Assembly (NCBI RefSeq): GCF_000966975.1
Contig: NZ_JZWV01000334.1
Location: forward strand, 1 to 5,682
Direction of reading: 5' to 3'
DNA: 5,682 bases
Origin: Streptomyces katrae
Lineage (GTDB): Bacteria; Actinomycetota; Actinomycetes; Streptomycetales; Streptomycetaceae
Position numbers and translations under genes: made by a program. Shown one piece after another: positions 5,453 through 5,682 of this stretch. The number at the start of each line of letters is the position of its first letter. Within the stretch, counting starts at the first letter, position 1. The notes below the pieces were generated by a model. It saw only the letters and a program-made list of their open reading frames with translations. It was not told where the DNA came from and did not search any database.

Positions 5453-5682
5453 CCGCCGGGCACGGCGTCCGTAACCCGTCGGCCCCGGCCTCCGGCGGCG
5501 CCCCCGGCGCACACGCCGGCGCCACCCTCGCCAAGGCCGCCTCGGAGAACTTCCCCGTCGCCCCCGCCTTCCTGCCCCGCGCCTGGCGCCAGGGCCTCAT
5601 GGCGGTCTACGGGTACGCCCGTCTCGTCGACGACATCGGCGACGGCGACCTCGCCCCCGGCGGCCGCGACGCCGTCCTCCTC
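5449..5682 (+). CDS. hpnC: Squalene synthase HpnC (hopanoid biosynthesis), N-terminal 78 codons, 3' end outside window
   Basis: The visible product belongs to the trans-isoprenyl diphosphate synthase (squalene/phytoene synthase) family. SENFPVAPAFLPRAWRQGL followed by MAVYGYARLVDDIGDGD is the characteristic HpnC start. The first Asp-rich motif is D61-D62-I-G-D65, which binds the magnesium-diphosphate of the prenyl substrate. HpnC works with HpnD and HpnE to convert farnesyl diphosphate to squalene; HpnC hydrolyses presqualene diphosphate to hydroxysqualene. Squalene then feeds squalene-hopene cyclase. GTG 5449 is the only usable start: the frame has a TAG at 5365-5367 and no other start codon before the conserved region. 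The first 24 or so residues are low-complexity Gly/Ala/Pro. The gene lies past a terminator and regulatory gap, so it begins a new operon, expected to continue with other hopanoid genes beyond the window. Confidence 0.88.
   Translation, partial: MTAGHGVRNPSAPASGGAPGAHAGATLAKAASENFPVAPAFLPRAWRQGLMAVYGYARLVDDIGDGDLAPGGRDAVLL

Overview
The window looks like a chromosomal segment from a Streptomyces or close actinobacterial relative. It is very GC-rich with strong third-position G/C bias, uses GTG starts freely, packs genes with short overlaps, and ends at the start of a hopanoid gene (hpnC). All real genes lie on the + strand. Both ends cut through genes.

Region 1 (1-3313) is a tight run of four overlapping genes: the 3' part of a LicC-like nucleotidyltransferase, a sn-glycerol-1-phosphate-dehydrogenase-like enzyme (614-1675), a membrane CDP-alcohol phosphatidyltransferase (1653-2432) and a family-2 glycosyltransferase (2429-3313). 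Overlaps are 13, 23 and 4 bases, so one transcript and translational coupling are likely. As a set they suggest this inferred route: reduce a keto-phosphate to a polyol phosphate, activate it as a CDP-alcohol, transfer it through a phosphodiester bond to a membrane acceptor, and add sugar.

Region 2 (3314-5170) follows a 96-base gap. It holds a two-gene ABC exporter of the TagGH/Wzm-Wzt polysaccharide type (permease 3410-4345, ATPase 4338-5120; 8-base overlap), closed by a strong hairpin terminator at 5140-5170. The natural reading is that the exporter moves the glycoconjugate made by region 1. The substrate is not identified by anything in the sequence.

Region 3 (5171-5682) is a 200-base regulatory region followed by the first 78 codons of hpnC, the opening gene of a hopanoid (squalene route) cluster. 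The regulatory region contains two similar GGGGA/TCCCC dyads. Just before hpnC lies a possible 21-residue leader peptide whose stop codon overlaps the hpnC GTG start.

The points most worth a second look are: (a) the three-gene CDP-polyol cassette tied to a TagGH exporter without recognisable teichoic-acid polymerases in view; (b) the CDP-alcohol phosphatidyltransferase, whose normally invariant fourth Asp is Ala; (c) the possible leader peptide coupled to hpnC. I saw no mobile elements, CRISPR arrays, or tRNA or rRNA genes.
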